A stretch of DNA of 64,000 nucleotides, from NCBI RefSeq assembly GCF_964340395.1, contig NC_135565.1, positions 14,773,209 through 14,837,208 on the forward strand, given 5' to 3'. The notes beneath the pieces are model-generated. The model ran no database searches and was not told where the DNA came from. It saw nothing but the letters and a program-made list of their open reading frames with translations. Positions 22,352-35,280 of this stretch are shown piece after piece. Every line of letters starts with the position of its first letter. Position 1 is the stretch's first letter. Source of the stretch: Glandiceps talaboti (taxonomy: Eukaryota; Hemichordata; Enteropneusta; Spengelidae). The translations under genes and the position numbers were made by a program.

Positions 22352-22567
22352 TTACCCATAAATATGCTTAGAACTAAAGGCAGATTCCTTATATAAGGTG
22401 ATGAGAGGACCAAGTACTGCGAGAATTAGATATTTGAAGATATTAAATTTCTTCTTTCCATTCCTGCGATTCTTCCTGGTATCCTCTTCCCAGCTGAAGA
22501 GTTCATCTTCTATTGAATCTGTACCCTGTCCGAGTAATAACAGCTGATAGGATGGTTTGACCTTCAT
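22352..22567 (-). other. 71-codon open frame repeated in all three copies (copy A)
   Basis: The frame starts MKVKPSYQLLLLGQGTDSIE, has a charged middle and a hydrophobic stretch (KYLILAVLGPLITLY), and ends at KHIYG followed by a donor-like G|GTAACG. Copies at 27,729-27,944 and 31,976-32,191 differ by at most one residue. It could be a first exon ending in a membrane helix, or a chance frame in a recent duplicate. I recognise no family. Confidence 0.3.
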
Positions 22568-23249
22568 ACTTCAAACTTGGTATTTATGAACAGGAATAGC
22601 CGAATCAATTTGGGAGTTGGAATAAAGCTTAGTTACTGCGCACACTGAAAATTGGCCTTCTCTGTGAACAGATTACAACGGGTAATCAAGTATAACACTG
22701 ACTTCGTCTAAAGGAGAAGTGTGAAAACGAGTAGTATGGTGAAAGTTAAGGTTGTGTAGGCTGGTTCGTAGTTTCGTTCAGCTGAAGTACACACTCACAG
22801 CTACCTCACTTAAAGGTGTATCTTTAGTCCATGTTCACGTGACTCTGTGGTATAAATTAGTCAAAGGAAAACTACCGGTGATAGCCAGCAGGAGTACGGG
22901 GATTTGTCGAAATGTTCACGCTATATACAGGCCAAATCACTGATGCTAGTACTCCTATCCAGTAGACAGGATATCTACCCAACCGATGATTTGTAGTCTG
23001 CCAAAAGTTGAGAGGGTTGCTTGTGTAGTATATCCAAATCTACAATGCCTTTGATAAGTTATCTGAAAGGAAAGAATATAAATAAGTTTACATTATTTAT
23101 GATAACAAGCAAAAAACCGACAAGGCGAAGTAGGTGACTCGTATTTTTCTTGGATGAACGAAGAAAAAGGAAATGCCTGATGGGAACAGTCGTGCGAAAC
23201 CCAACTGGCAGGACTAACCGAAGACCTAACCAAACAATTAGATCGACCT

Positions 23250-23629
23250 AGACAAATAGATCTGTGCCTTCTTCATGGTTCCCCACCAACTTCTACTTGC
23301 TAAAATCAAGTTATGTAAGGATACATTGAACACTTTCTAACCTCACGCGAGCAAAGAGTCGTCATCGACGGACAGTCATTATCCAATTCGTCTTTGATCT
23401 CTGGTGTTCCCCTGGGGGACCGTACTCGGCCCCTATTATTTCTCACATACATAAATGACCTTGTATATGTCACTTCACAAGTAAGGTTACTCGCAGTCGT
23501 ATACAAAGAAACCAACACTCCGGCTGGCAAGAAAACACCAAAAAAGAATTTAAATTGTCTTTGCAATTGGGACAAATCCCGGCTGACATGTGTAACATGT
23601 GACAGTGTTTTCATTATGCACGCAATAAA
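23250..23629 (+). pseudogene. Decayed non-LTR reverse transcriptase, copy A, part 1
   Basis: Fragments of a jockey/CR1-type reverse transcriptase are visible: FLTSREQRVVIDGQS, then SGVPLGDRTRPLLFLTYIND (degenerate from the usual VPQG..LGPLLF..YIND block) and VRLLAVVYKE where FADD is expected. The catalytic Asp pair is lost, and frames shift upstream and downstream. It continues after the LINE insertion at 24,738. Confidence 0.6.
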
Positions 23630-24737
23630 CAGCCTAAACTTTGGAGTCCCACAGGGATCAGTTCTAGGTCCCATACTCTTTACCATGTATGTCGCACCCT
23701 TAGGGGATCTGATTTCACGACATAATCTAAACAGTATGATGTATGCTGATGACTCTCAACTTTACCAGATGATGAAACGATCACAACACATGAACACAGT
23801 CTCGCGTATTGAAGCATGCATTGCTGATATACGAACTTGGTATGCATGGAATAAATTAAAGCTTAATGACAGTAAAACAGAGATAATCCACTTCTCATCT
23901 CGATTCAGTAAAACCAATCCTGTACCATGTATCACAATTGGGGACAGCACTGTCAACACATCATCCACAACACGTCACCTTGGGGTTATACTTGACTCGG
24001 AACTTAGAATGACTTGTCATGTAAATAACATCTGCAGAGCAGCATCCCTAGCCATTCGAAAGATCGGCCAAATTAGAAAGTACCTCGACAATACCAGTAC
24101 CGAAAGACTAATCCATGCATTTGTTACCTCTAGGCTGGATTATTGCAATTCCATCCTCTATGGATTACCAGACAAAGAGATCAACAAACTTCAACGTGTG
24201 CAGAACACAGCTGCTAGACTTGTTGCCAAACTACGCAAATATGATCATGTCTCACCAGTATTACATAATCTTCATTGGTTACCTGTACGTCAACGTATTG
24301 CATACAAAATCTTGCTCGTCACCTACAAGGCTGTCAACAAACTCTCACCATCCTACATCATTGAACTAATACCCATACACAAGCCAACGCGTGCCCTACG
24401 TTCTAGTACTCATCTTACACTTGCCATTCCACGTGTTGCAACTACCACGTACGGAGATCGCGCCTTCTCTGTTGCCGGTCCTAAGTTATGGAACTCTCTC
24501 CCAATTCACATTAGGAGAGCGGTATCGATCGAAACATTCAAGTCCCAACTAAAGACATACTTGTTTACAAACTTTTAGAACATACTATACTTTTATATGC
24601 AGTAATCAATAAGTTTTGTTTTTTAGTGAATTTCAAGTTCGTGCTTTTTTTTTGCTTTTTTTTTCTCAGTATTGTAAAGCGCATTGAGGCTGTTGCGTAA
24701 TGCGCTGATAAGAATTTATTATTATTATTATTATTAA
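23630..24737 (+). mobile_element. 5'-truncated CR1/L2-like LINE insertion
   Basis: A continuous frame to 24,578 encodes the C-terminal part of a reverse transcriptase, from FGVPQGSVLGPILFTMY and the catalytic YADDSQLY through HWLPVRQRIAYKILLVTYKA and YGDRAFSVAGPKLWNSLP to FKSQLKTYLFTNF. After the stop comes the LINE-like tail ATTGTAAAGCGCATTGAGG and (TTA)n. The ends interrupt copy A exactly where copies B and C read GCAATAGACAAG, leaving a short AATA-like target duplication. It lacks the N-terminal endonuclease and the first reverse transcriptase motifs, so it is dead on arrival. The absence of stops indicates a young insertion. Confidence 0.85.
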
Positions 24738-25025
24738 TAGACAAGAAAAATCCACTCCATACCAACATCACATGAACAATACCATTATTCATGAAGTAGA
24801 TCACCATCCTTACCAATAGGAATAGAATTGTAAAGCAACCTTTCATGGGTCAGACATATTCACTAAAACTGTCAACCGTAAACAAAACAACCAGGCCTAC
24901 TAGAAGGGGAATCTTTGGAATTTTCCTCAACACACGAAGTATTACGTAATAGCATACAAAACACTTGTTCGACCTCGATTCGAAAACTGTAGCTCTATCT
25001 GGGACCTTACCAGAAAACTCACCAG
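24738..25025 (+). pseudogene. Decayed non-LTR reverse transcriptase, copy A, part 2
   Basis: Resumes after the LINE with fragments resembling the later reverse transcriptase/thumb region: KNPLH.N...IIHEVDHH, then a frame with AYKTLVRPRFENCSSIWD-like residues around 24,950-25,010. Several frameshifts and stops are present. Homology to copy C ends at 25,025. Confidence 0.5.
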
Positions 25026-27093
25026 TAAGTTATTTAGAGGTACAGTTGTGAACCACTGTGGTGTGGTATAAGTATGAACAACGCATTACAAACTTAATGA
25101 CTAATTAAAAAAAAATTGCACTGCTATCCCATTTGAAAAAAAAAATGATGCAGGACTGACAGTAGAAAAAAAAATTGCTGTCACTCTGACTGGAAAAAAA
25201 ATTTGCTCCCATACCTACCACCTCCATACCCCCCAGAAATCAAATGGTTCTCCCCTTAAACAGATATTTGTTTTTAGGGGTACAAAACATCCATTAAAAG
25301 TAAAATCGATTTTGTAGGACGAGAACTAAAATGGCACCCCCCCCCCCCCGTAAAATTATTTTTATCCTACTGTTGTGAAACGGGCCAGTCGATGACCTAT
25401 TACGTAGTTAGATGACCTATGACGATTGGTATTTGATTGGGACACTCGTTTTGGGAAGGTATTCTTATAAGGGAATCTGGCCCCAGCGTGGACCAAAACC
25501 AAACCATGTGCTGTCTGGACTCCACTTTCTCTAGTCTATCTGCTAGACCTCGGATGTTCTTCCGATAGAATACGACAGACGACCGAACATCGCTATCAAG
25601 GATGGAACATCCAAGGTCTAGCAAATGTCATCAGGATATAAATAACTGCCAATCAGAGAACCGTATTAGCAACAAGCACAAACAGAGGACAATAGCTAAA
25701 TTTTCATGCATATTCATCTTAAGGAGGGGCTTGTAAAAATAACCACCAATGCGTTAACTAAAATGTGTGAATGACAACGTCTACACACTCATCAAACACA
25801 ATTACCATAAACTGATAAAGACATAGTAAGGACGTAAATGTGTTTGTCAACACCTGCATGCAGAGATTGAATATACTAAAGCATATATATGCATACATGG
25901 CCCAACCCACTAATCTCAATGGAATGTCCGGTCTGAAAATGACATTTGCTAGACTGTTCGGGCAAGCCCTCACTGCGAATTTCGTTCGCTTATAGTATCG
26001 AAAGAAAGCGCCCGAACGTCTAGCAGTAAGACTACACTTTCTCTTGCTTGCGGACAATGAACACGTATTTATACTGTCGGAGGACTTATCCTATAGTTGT
26101 ATCATTGATAACTCCGATGGACGAACCAGAAGACTATCTTGGTATCCAGAGTGGTACTGTACTACTGGTAGTAGAACTACTGGAATATTGGTACTGGTAA
26201 TTGGTTCTGGTGTACTATTTGGTAACGGGTAATATTTTACTGGACGTCAAATTATTGCAGATCGGTAGATCTAGTCTACCCAGAGACTGAACACGGTAAG
26301 AACACTGGTTATGCGTACAGCCGTTTATACGTTTGTGACGAAATTGTGTACCCGGGTTAGCTACTGGACATTTAGGCCACTTCTCGCATACTTATAGTTA
26401 TCCAAACCCCACCCAGTCAGGTTCACAACAGTACTTTGAATTCGCCGCTTTAGTATCAGGGCGCCAACTTATCGAGTCTAGTAATTTTTGAGACAAACAT
26501 TGCAACATTGTAATACTATAGATAACATTGTATACTTAGTCAAAACATAGACAGTGGAGATGTCAAATGTTAAAGTATCAAATCTCCAATAGTGCAGTGA
26601 TCTGTTTACCCAGTTTCTTGTACATTGTCTATGGTTTACTGACACAACAGCCTTGTGGAGTTTGGGCGACTTATTAATGAACGCTTGAGCGTTTTCAATG
26701 ACGGTTCCACTATTAAGCGACTCGTATAAAAAAAAACAATTGGTTTCACTGGTGCATGACACAACAATTCTGGTGAAATCCGAAAAAGATATAATAAGGG
26801 GGCGAGATGAATAATTCAATATAGGATATAAAATTAAATTCTTTTACTTTGGTTGGGGGGGGGGGGAAGCCCTCAACGACAAGAGTCCGGGTAACTGAGA
26901 CTAATTAGTATGTGTGAATTGACAAGGCAAGGCCACATCATAGTATCTTGTGGGTAAGCACGCACAGTTAACAAACTCACAAACTGTAGTACTTTCACAG
27001 TGAATAATTAATCTGAATACTAAACATTTATTATAATCAACTATGAAACAAAGTAAAATAAACAAATTCAAAGTGTAAATACTGTCATAGTAC

Positions 27094-27212
<119 letters not shown>

Positions 27213-28623
27213 CTTTGAGATGTGTCGAATACACCATTTCGATTTTCAACGATGTGTTGCTAGGTAATATAATAATGATATTAATAGACCCAACAAAGGT
27301 ATTATGACTTGTAACTTATCCCTATAAGATTATAGTAATTTCTCCATTGCCTATGAAAAAACTAATTAGTATCCCTTTTAGGGTATATATATTGCTATTG
27401 ATTACAAAAGACAATAGTTATGGTTGAACAAATATTGAAAGGTTGACATCTAATAATGAAATGTCGTAGTCTCAATACAACATCGTGATGAAATCATTGC
27501 GATTGTATGTTCCTCTAGTCCAGCACTAACATACTACACTGGCTGTAAACTTGAAATGTGATTTTGTGAAAGGTAGCAGTCTTTGTACAATCAGGAGCGG
27601 GCGATGCAGCAATGAGAGTAATGAAATCCTGAAATCCAGGTAGGAAACTGTAACTACTACAATCACAGTTGTATGTATACAAATACAGTAAAATTGTTCT
27701 AAATCAAAAGCCCCTATCTCATGCAACGTTACCCATAAATATGCTTAGAACTAAAGGCAGATTCCTTATATAAGGTGATGAGAGGACCAAGTACTGATAG
27801 AATGAGATATTTGAAGATATTAAATTTCTTCTTTCCATTCCTGCGATTCTTCCTGGTATCCTCTTCCCAGCTGAAGAGTTCATCTTCTATTGAATCTGTA
27901 CCCTGTCCGAGTAATAATAGCTGATAGGATGGTTTGACCTTCATACTTCAAACTTGGTATTTATGAACAGGAATAGCCGAATCAATTTGGGAGTTGGAAT
28001 AAAGCTTAGTTACTGCGCACACTGAAAATTGGCCTTCTCTGTGAACAGATTACAGCGGCTAATCAAGTATAACACTTCGTCAAAAGGAGAAGTGTGAAAA
28101 CGAGTAATATGGTGAAAGTTAAGGTTGTGTAGGCTGGTTCGTAGTTTCGTTCAGCTGAAGTACACAGTCACAGCTACCTCACTTAAAGGTGTATCTTTAG
28201 TCCATGTTCACGTGACTCTGTGGTATAAATTAGTCAAAGGAAAACTACCGGTGATAGCCAGCAGGAGTACGGGGATTTGTCGAAATGTTCACGCTATATA
28301 CAGGGCCAAATCACTGATGCTCGTACTCCTATCCAGTAGACAGGATATCTACCCAACCGATGATTTGTAGTCTGCCAAAAGTTGAGAGGGTTGCTTGTGT
28401 AGTATATCCAAATCTACAATGCCTTTGATAAGTTATCTGAAAGGAAGGAATATAAATAAGTTTACATTATTTATGATAACAAGCAAAAAACCGACGAGGC
28501 GAAGTAGGTGACTCGTATTTTTTTTTTGATGAACGAAGAAAAAGGAAATGCCTGATGGGAACGGTCGTGCGAAACCCAACTGGCAGGACTAACCGAAGAC
28601 CTAACCAAACAATTAGATCGACC

Positions 28624-29288
28624 GAGACAAATAGATCTGTGCCTTCTTCATGGTTCCCCGACAACTTCTACTTGCTAAAATCAAGTTATGTAAGGATACA
28701 ACACTTTCTAACCTCACGCGAGCAAAGAGTCGTCATCGACGGACAGTCATCATCCAACTCGTCTTTGATCTCTGGTGTTCCCCTGGGGGACCGTACTCGG
28801 CCCCTATTATTTCTCACATACATAAATGACCTTGTATATGTCACTTCACAAGTAAGGTTACTCGCAGTCGTATACAAAGAAACCAACACTCCGGCTGGCA
28901 AGAAAACACACAAAAAAGAATTTAAATTGTCTTTGCAATTGGGACAAATCCCGGCTGACGTGTGTAACATGTGACAGTGTTTTGATTATGCACGCAATAG
29001 ACAAGAAAAATCCACTCCATACCAACATTACATGAACAATACCATTATTCATGAAGTACATCACCATCTTTACCTATAGGAATAGAATTGTAAAGCAACC
29101 TTTCATGGGTCAGACATATTCACTAAACTGTCAACCGTAAACAAAACAACCATGCAGGCCTACTAGAAGGGGAATCTTTGGAATTTTCCTCAACACACGA
29201 AGTATTACGTAATAGCATACAAAACACTTGTTCGACCTCGATTCGAAAACTGTAGCTCTATCTGGGACCTTACCAGAAAACTCACCAG
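28624..29288 (+). pseudogene. Decayed non-LTR reverse transcriptase, copy B
   Basis: Uninterrupted counterpart of the two copy A fragments. The frame 28,555-28,974 includes FLTSREQRVVIDGQSSSNSS and PLLFLTYIND. The remaining part, to 29,288, is frameshifted. The catalytic Asp pair is absent, so it cannot be functional. Confidence 0.6.
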
Positions 29289-31372
29289 TAAGTTATTTAG
29301 AGGTACAGTTGTGAACCACTGTGGTGTGGTATAAGTATGAACAACGCATTACAAACTTAATGACTAATTAAAAAAAATTTGCACTGCTATCCCATTTGAA
29401 AAAAAAAATGATGCAGGACTGACAGTAGATAAAAAAAATTGCTGTCACTCTGACTGGAAAAAAAAATTTGCTCCCATACCTACCACCTCCATACCCCCCC
29501 CAGAAATCAAATGGTTCTCCCCTTAAACAGATATTTGTTTTTAGGGGTACAAAACATCCATTAAAAGTAAAATCGATTTTGTAGGACGAGAACTAAAATG
29601 GCACCCCCCCCCCCGTAAAAGAATTTTTATCCTACTGTTGTGAAACGGGCCAGTCGATGATCTATTACGTAGTTAGATGACCTATGACGATTGGTATTTG
29701 ATTGGGACACTCGTTTTGGGAAGGTATCCTTATATTATAAGGGAATCTGGCCCCAGCGGGGACCAAAACCAAACCATGTGCTGTCTGGACTCCACTTTCT
29801 CTAGTCTATCTGGTAGACCTCGGATGTTCTTCTGATAGAATACGACAGACGACCGAACATCGCTATCAAGGATGGAACATCCAAGGTCTAGCAAATGTCA
29901 TCAGGGTATAAATAACTGCCAATCAGAGAACCGTATTAGCAACAAGCACAAACAGAGGACAATAGCTAAATTTTCATGCATATTCATCTTAAGGAGGGGC
30001 TTGTAAAAATAACCACCAATGCGTTAACTAAAATGTGTGAATGACAACGTCTACACCCTCATCAAACACGATTACCATAAACTGATGACACAGTAGTGAC
30101 GTAAATGTGTTTGTCAACACCTGCATGCAGAGATTGAATATACTAAAGTAAATATATGCATACATGGCCCAACCCACTAATCTCAATGGAATGTCCGGTC
30201 TGAAAATGACATTTGCTAGACTGTTCGGGCAAGCCCTCACTGCGAATTTCGTTCGCTTATAGTATCGAAAGAAAGCGCCCGAACGTCTAGCAGTAAGACT
30301 ACACTTTCTCTTGCTTGCGGACAATGAACACGTATTTATACTGTCGGAGGACTTATCCTATAGTTGTATCATTGATAACTCCGATGGACGAACCAGAAGA
30401 CTATCTTGTTATCCAGAGTGGTACTGTACTACTGGTAGTAGAACTACTGGAATATTGGTACTGGTAATTGGTTCTGGTGTACTATTTGGTAACGGGTAAT
30501 ATTTTACTGGACGTCATATTATTGCAGATCGGTAGATCTAGTCTACCCAGAGACTGAACACGGTAAGAACACTGGTTATGCGTACAGCCGTTTATACGTT
30601 TGTGACGAAATTGTGTACCCGGGTTAGCTACTGGACATTTAGGCCACTTCTCGCATACTTATAGTTATCCAAACCCCACCCAGTCAGGTTCACAACAGTA
30701 CTTTGAATTCGCCGCTTTGGTATCAGGGCGCCAACTTATCGAGTCTAGTAAGTTTTTAGACAACATTGCAACATTGTAATACTATAGATAATAACATTGT
30801 ATACTTAGTCAAAACATAGACAGTGGAGATGTCAAATGTTAAAGTATCAAATCTCCACTGGTGCAGTGATCTGTTTACCCAGTTTATTGTACATTATCTA
30901 TTATTTACCGACACAACAGCCTTGTGGAGATTGGGCGACTTATTAATGAACGCATGAGCGTTTTCAATGACGATTCCACTATTAAGAGGCATACTCGTAT
31001 CGAAAAAAAATAATTGGTTTCACTGGTGCATGACACAACAATTCTGGTGAAATCCGAAAAAGATATAATAAGGGGCGAGATGAATAATTCAATGTAGGAT
31101 ATAAAATTAAATTCTTTTACTTTGGTTGGGGGTGGGGGGGGGGGGTAAGCCCTCAACGACAAGAGTCCGGGTAACTGGGACTAATTAGTATGTGTGATTA
31201 ATTGACAAGGCAAGGTCACATATCTTGTGGGTAAGCACGCACAGTTAACAACTCACACACTGTAGTAATTTCACAGTGAATAATTAAATCTGAATACTAA
31301 ACATTTATTATAATCAACTATGAAACAAAGTAAATTAAACAAATTCAAAGTGTAAATACTGTCATAGTACAG

Positions 31373-31375
<3 letters not shown>

Positions 31376-31455
<80 letters not shown>
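31376..31455. repeat. (GA)n microsatellite, copy B
   Basis: About 75 bases of GA dinucleotide, the counterpart of the 27.1 kb run. Confidence 0.95.
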
Positions 31456-31458
<3 letters not shown>

Positions 31459-31814
31459 AACCTTTGAGATGTCGAATACACCATTTCTATTTTCAACGAT
31501 GTGTTGCTAGGTAATATAATAATGATATTGATAGGCCCAACAAAGGTATTATGACATAACTCATCCCTATAAAATTATAGCTATTTCTCCATTGCCTATG
31601 AAAAAACTAATAAGTATCCCTTTTAGGGTATATATATTGCTATTGATTACAAAAGACAATAGTTATGGTTGAACAAATATTGAAATTTTGACCTCTAATA
31701 ATGAAATGTCGTAGTGTCTCAATACAACATCGTGATGAAATCATTGCGATTGTATGTTCCTCTAGTCCAGCACTAACATACTACACTGGCTGTAAACTTG
31801 AAATGTGATTTTGT

Positions 31815-33514
31815 GAAAGGTAGCAGTCTTTGTACAATCAGGAGCGGGCGATGCAGCAATGAGAGTAATGAAATCCTGAAATCCAGGTAGGAAACTGTAA
31901 CTACTACAATCACAGTTGTATGTATACAAATACAGTAAAATTGTTCTAAATCAAAAGCCCCTATCTCATGCAACGTTACCCATAAATATGCTTAGAACTA
32001 AAGGCAGATTCCTTATATAAGGTGATGAGAGGACCAAGTACTGCGAGAATTAGATATTTGAAGATATTAAATTTCTTCTTTCCATTCCTGCGATTCTTCC
32101 TGGTATCCTCTTCCCAGCTGAAGAGTTCATCTTCTATTGAATCTGTACCCTGTCCGAGTAATAACAGCTGATAGGATGGTTTGACCTTCATACTTCAAAC
32201 TTGGTATTTATGAACAGGAATAGCCGAATCAATTTGGGAGTTGGAATAAAGCTTAGTTACTGCGCACACTGAAAATTGGCCTTCTCTGTGAACAGATTAC
32301 AACGGGTAATCAAGTATAACACTGACTTCGTCAAAAGGAGAAGTGTGAAAACGAGTAATATGGTGAAAGTTAAGGTTGTGTAGGCTGGTTCGTAGTTTCG
32401 TTCAACTGAAGTACACAGTCACAGCTACCTCACTTAAAGGTGTATCTTTAATCCATGTTCACGTGACTCTGTGGTATAAATTAGTCAAAGGAAAACTATC
32501 GGTGATAGCCAGCAGGAGTACGGGGATTTGTCGAAATGTTCACGCTATATACAGGCCAAATCACTGATGCTCTTACTCCTATCCAGTAGACAGGATATCT
32601 ACCCAACCGATGATTTGTAGTCTGCCAAAAGTTGAGAGGGTTGCTTGTGTAGTATATCCAAATCTACAATGCCTTTGATAAGTTATCTGAAAGGAAAGAA
32701 TATAAATAAGTTTACATTATTTATGATAACAAGCAAAAAACCGACGAGGCGAAGTAGGTGACTCGTATTTTTCTTGGATGAACGAAGAAAAAGGAAATGC
32801 CTGATGGGAACGGTCGTGCGAAACCCAACTGGCAGGACTAACCGACGAAGACCTAACCAAACAATTAGATCGACCTAGACAAATAGATCTGTGCCTTCTT
32901 CATGGTTCCTCGCCAACTTCTACTTGCTAAAATCAAGTTATGTAAGGATACAACACTTTCTAACCTCACGCGAGCAAAGAGTCGTCATCGACGGACAGTC
33001 ATCATCCAACTCGTCTTTGATCTCTGGTGTTCCCCTGGGGGACTGTACTCGGCCCCTATTATTTCTCACATACATAAATGACCTTGTATATGTCACTTCA
33101 CAAGTAAGGTTACTCGCAGTCGTATACAAAGAAAAGAAAACACCAAAAAAGAATTTAAATTGTCTTTGCAATTGGAACAAATCCCGACTGACGTGTGTAA
33201 CATGTGACAGTGTTTTCATTATGCACGCAATAGACAAGAAAAATCCACTCCATACCAACCACATGAACAATACCATTATTCATGAAGTAGATCACCATCT
33301 TTACCTATAGGAATAGAATTGTAAAGCAACCTTTCATGGGTCAGACATTCACTAAAACTGTCAACCGTAAACAAAACAACCTGGCCTACTAAATGGGGAA
33401 TCTTTGGAATTTTCCTCAACACACGAAGTATTACGCAATAGCATACAAAACACTTGTTGGACCCAGATTCGAAAACTGTAGCTCTATCTGGGACCTTACC
33501 AGAAAACTCACCAG
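31815..33514 (+). repeat. Tandem segmental repeat, copy C (partial)
   Basis: The third copy follows the first 1.7 kb of the unit and then diverges at CTCACCAG (33,514). Copies A and B continue there with TAAGTTATTTAGAGG, whereas C continues with reverse-transcriptase-like sequence. Confidence 0.85.
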
Positions 33515-33700
33515 GAACAAATAGAGCAAAGTAAAACAGCTAGAATTTGTTACAAATTTGTTACAGACGTACCGCTAGTATTGCAGACATACTAACAAGT
33601 TGGTGGGGAGTTCCTCCAAGTACTGTTGGGTTATAAAAGCTTGATTCACTGCAATATTGAAAGTTCTTCAAATAAAACGCACTGAACCACTCCTTCAAGC
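32880..33700 (+). pseudogene. Decayed non-LTR reverse transcriptase, copy C (longest 3' end)
   Basis: Same fragments as copies A and B (frame 32,891-33,310), then beyond 33,514 a stretch whose broken frames give SKVKQLEFVTNLLQTYR-like residues, as expected for the region after the VWDP-type motif. Copy C therefore keeps sequence that A and B lack at this junction. Many stops are present. Confidence 0.5.
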
Positions 33701-34600
33701 ATAAAACACCTCTGCCAAGATAACCACACTTACTAAACCATACATACCACTAACTCGCTAAACACAGAAGTTAAACCACATCCGCTCCAATAAAGCCTGT
33801 TATCCCCACTCTACACACGGACAATATGGGACTCAATATCACTGTACCACCAAGTATATAAGCAATAAAGGACGAGGCTATATTTAAATCACAAACTCAA
33901 TTGAAAAGCCAGTTATTAGCATGCGATGCATGATTGACCATGCGTTTAGTACATTAGCTTACAAGACACGACAAGACACGACAGTGTATACAACTTACGA
34001 CATCGACCATGTTGAACATAGTTACTTTAAATTTGGTCCCCTGACTACAGCATGAGCCTTATGTCTACCTTTACGTATATCGTACAACGTGTCGACAAAA
34101 AGTGTACATCCTTATCGCTGGTCCCAAGTCATAGTATCAGATGCCACTGTCCCTTTGTGAGTAAATCTTGTAAACATCCATGATTGAAATATGGTCAGGA
34201 CAAAATTTGCGGACTGTAATGTCTCAGACCACTAATGCGTAATAAACAAAGAAGCCTAGCAATTAAGCAAGGTCATGTGCTAGGCATCAAGGTAATCGCG
34301 ATACACGGATGTCGGACGGTAGTTCATTGATACACTGAAATGGCTAAAACGGATCGTTTTTCCGAAATCTTTCGACCCAGTCGTGTAAATTTTCAACTGT
34401 TTTATGTGCTCTAGACTGCTTGTGAGCTAAAAATTGTATTCCTGAAATAATTTTCCTGTTGTGTGTTGCACACAAGTCAATGGTTTGGAAAGTGAATTAA
34501 CGGCTATAATGTTTTCTTCTTATAGAAGTTGGCCAATGTGCGCGTTGGAGCCCCCCCCCCCATTTCTTCACAACTACTTTTCTGAATTCATTGAATTGAA
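33701..34600. other. Intergenic stretch, no gene recognised
   Basis: AT-rich sequence without a recognisable domain. A short tandem ACAAGACACG lies near 33,961-33,980 and a C-run near 34,550-34,560. I find nothing else to support. Confidence 0.4.
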
Positions 34601-34623
34601 GTGATTTCCTGTAAGTTTAGTTA

Positions 34624-34793
34624 GTTACCATGGCATCAATGATCATCAATACAATTCGTTTCTAATGTTACACTTCGACTCACCACTTGAGGTAAATGTA
34701 AACATACACATTATACATCATATATCTTAATAGCTGAATGAGTGAATATCAAATTACATTTCTGTATTACACAATTTTGGTTACCATGGCAAC
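34624..34793 (+). promoter_or_regulatory. Two X-box (RFX-type) palindromes
   Basis: GTTACCATGGCAAC at 34,780-34,793 is an ideal RFX X-box (GTTNCCATGGNAAC type). GTTACCATGGCATC at 34,624-34,637 is the same with one change in the second half-site. X-boxes control ciliary genes in animals. No gene start is visible beside them, so they may be an enhancer, a promoter of an unrecognised transcript, or chance. Confidence 0.45.
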
Positions 34794-34924
34794 GAAGAAA
34801 CAAATAACAAAATAATTTCATTTTATGGACATATGGTCTGGATAAATGTAACGTCGGTATGAATACTAGCTTTTTAATATCCAGTCTTTAGTAATTTCCA
34901 AATATAAGGCCAAATTAAAAAAGT

Positions 34925-35280
34925 TGTTTGGTTCCGGTTACCCAACCCCACCTATTTTTTCACACCGACCCTAAATTTAAGTATTCGTGAAAAATAATAA
35001 TAAAATCGCGCAAATCATGAAACATCACTAGAGAAATAGTGGATGCGGAAACTGACATCAACTTAACAGACAATATAAAACTATTCTTCCAATCTGTAAT
35101 AGCTGTACATCTGATAGGAAGAAATAAACAATACAGAGACCATTTGGAAAACAATGGAAAACCTGAACTAGACACTCGCACATATAAATAAAAAAATATA
35201 TAAAAAAATAAAATAACAAATTTACCTACCCCACCTATTTTAAAATGGAATGTAATCGGAACCACACAATTTTTTTCATA
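34925..35280 (-). mobile_element. MITE-like element, family M1, copy 2
   Basis: Runs from AAAAAAGTTGTTTGGTTCCG to GGAACCACACAATTTTTTTC, the inverse orientation of the 2885-3400 copy. Shared landmarks are CAATCTGTAATAGCTGTACA and GAGACCATTTGGAAAACAAT. It has no coding capacity. Confidence 0.65.

Larger units (their letters stand above)
27568..31814 (+). repeat. Tandem segmental repeat, copy B
   Basis: The second copy is about 4.25 kb without the LINE. It is highly similar to copy A after its LINE is removed, including the 71-codon frame (27,729-27,944, minus), the inverted-repeat end (about 29,500-29,527), the hairpins near 29.8-30.3 kb and the minus-strand frame at 30,028-30,324. Confidence 0.85.

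Noticed and set aside
23394-24578. A single 394-codon reverse transcriptase gene
   Set aside because: The frame joins an older decayed reverse transcriptase fragment to a separately inserted LINE. Copies B and C lack the LINE, so it is not one gene.
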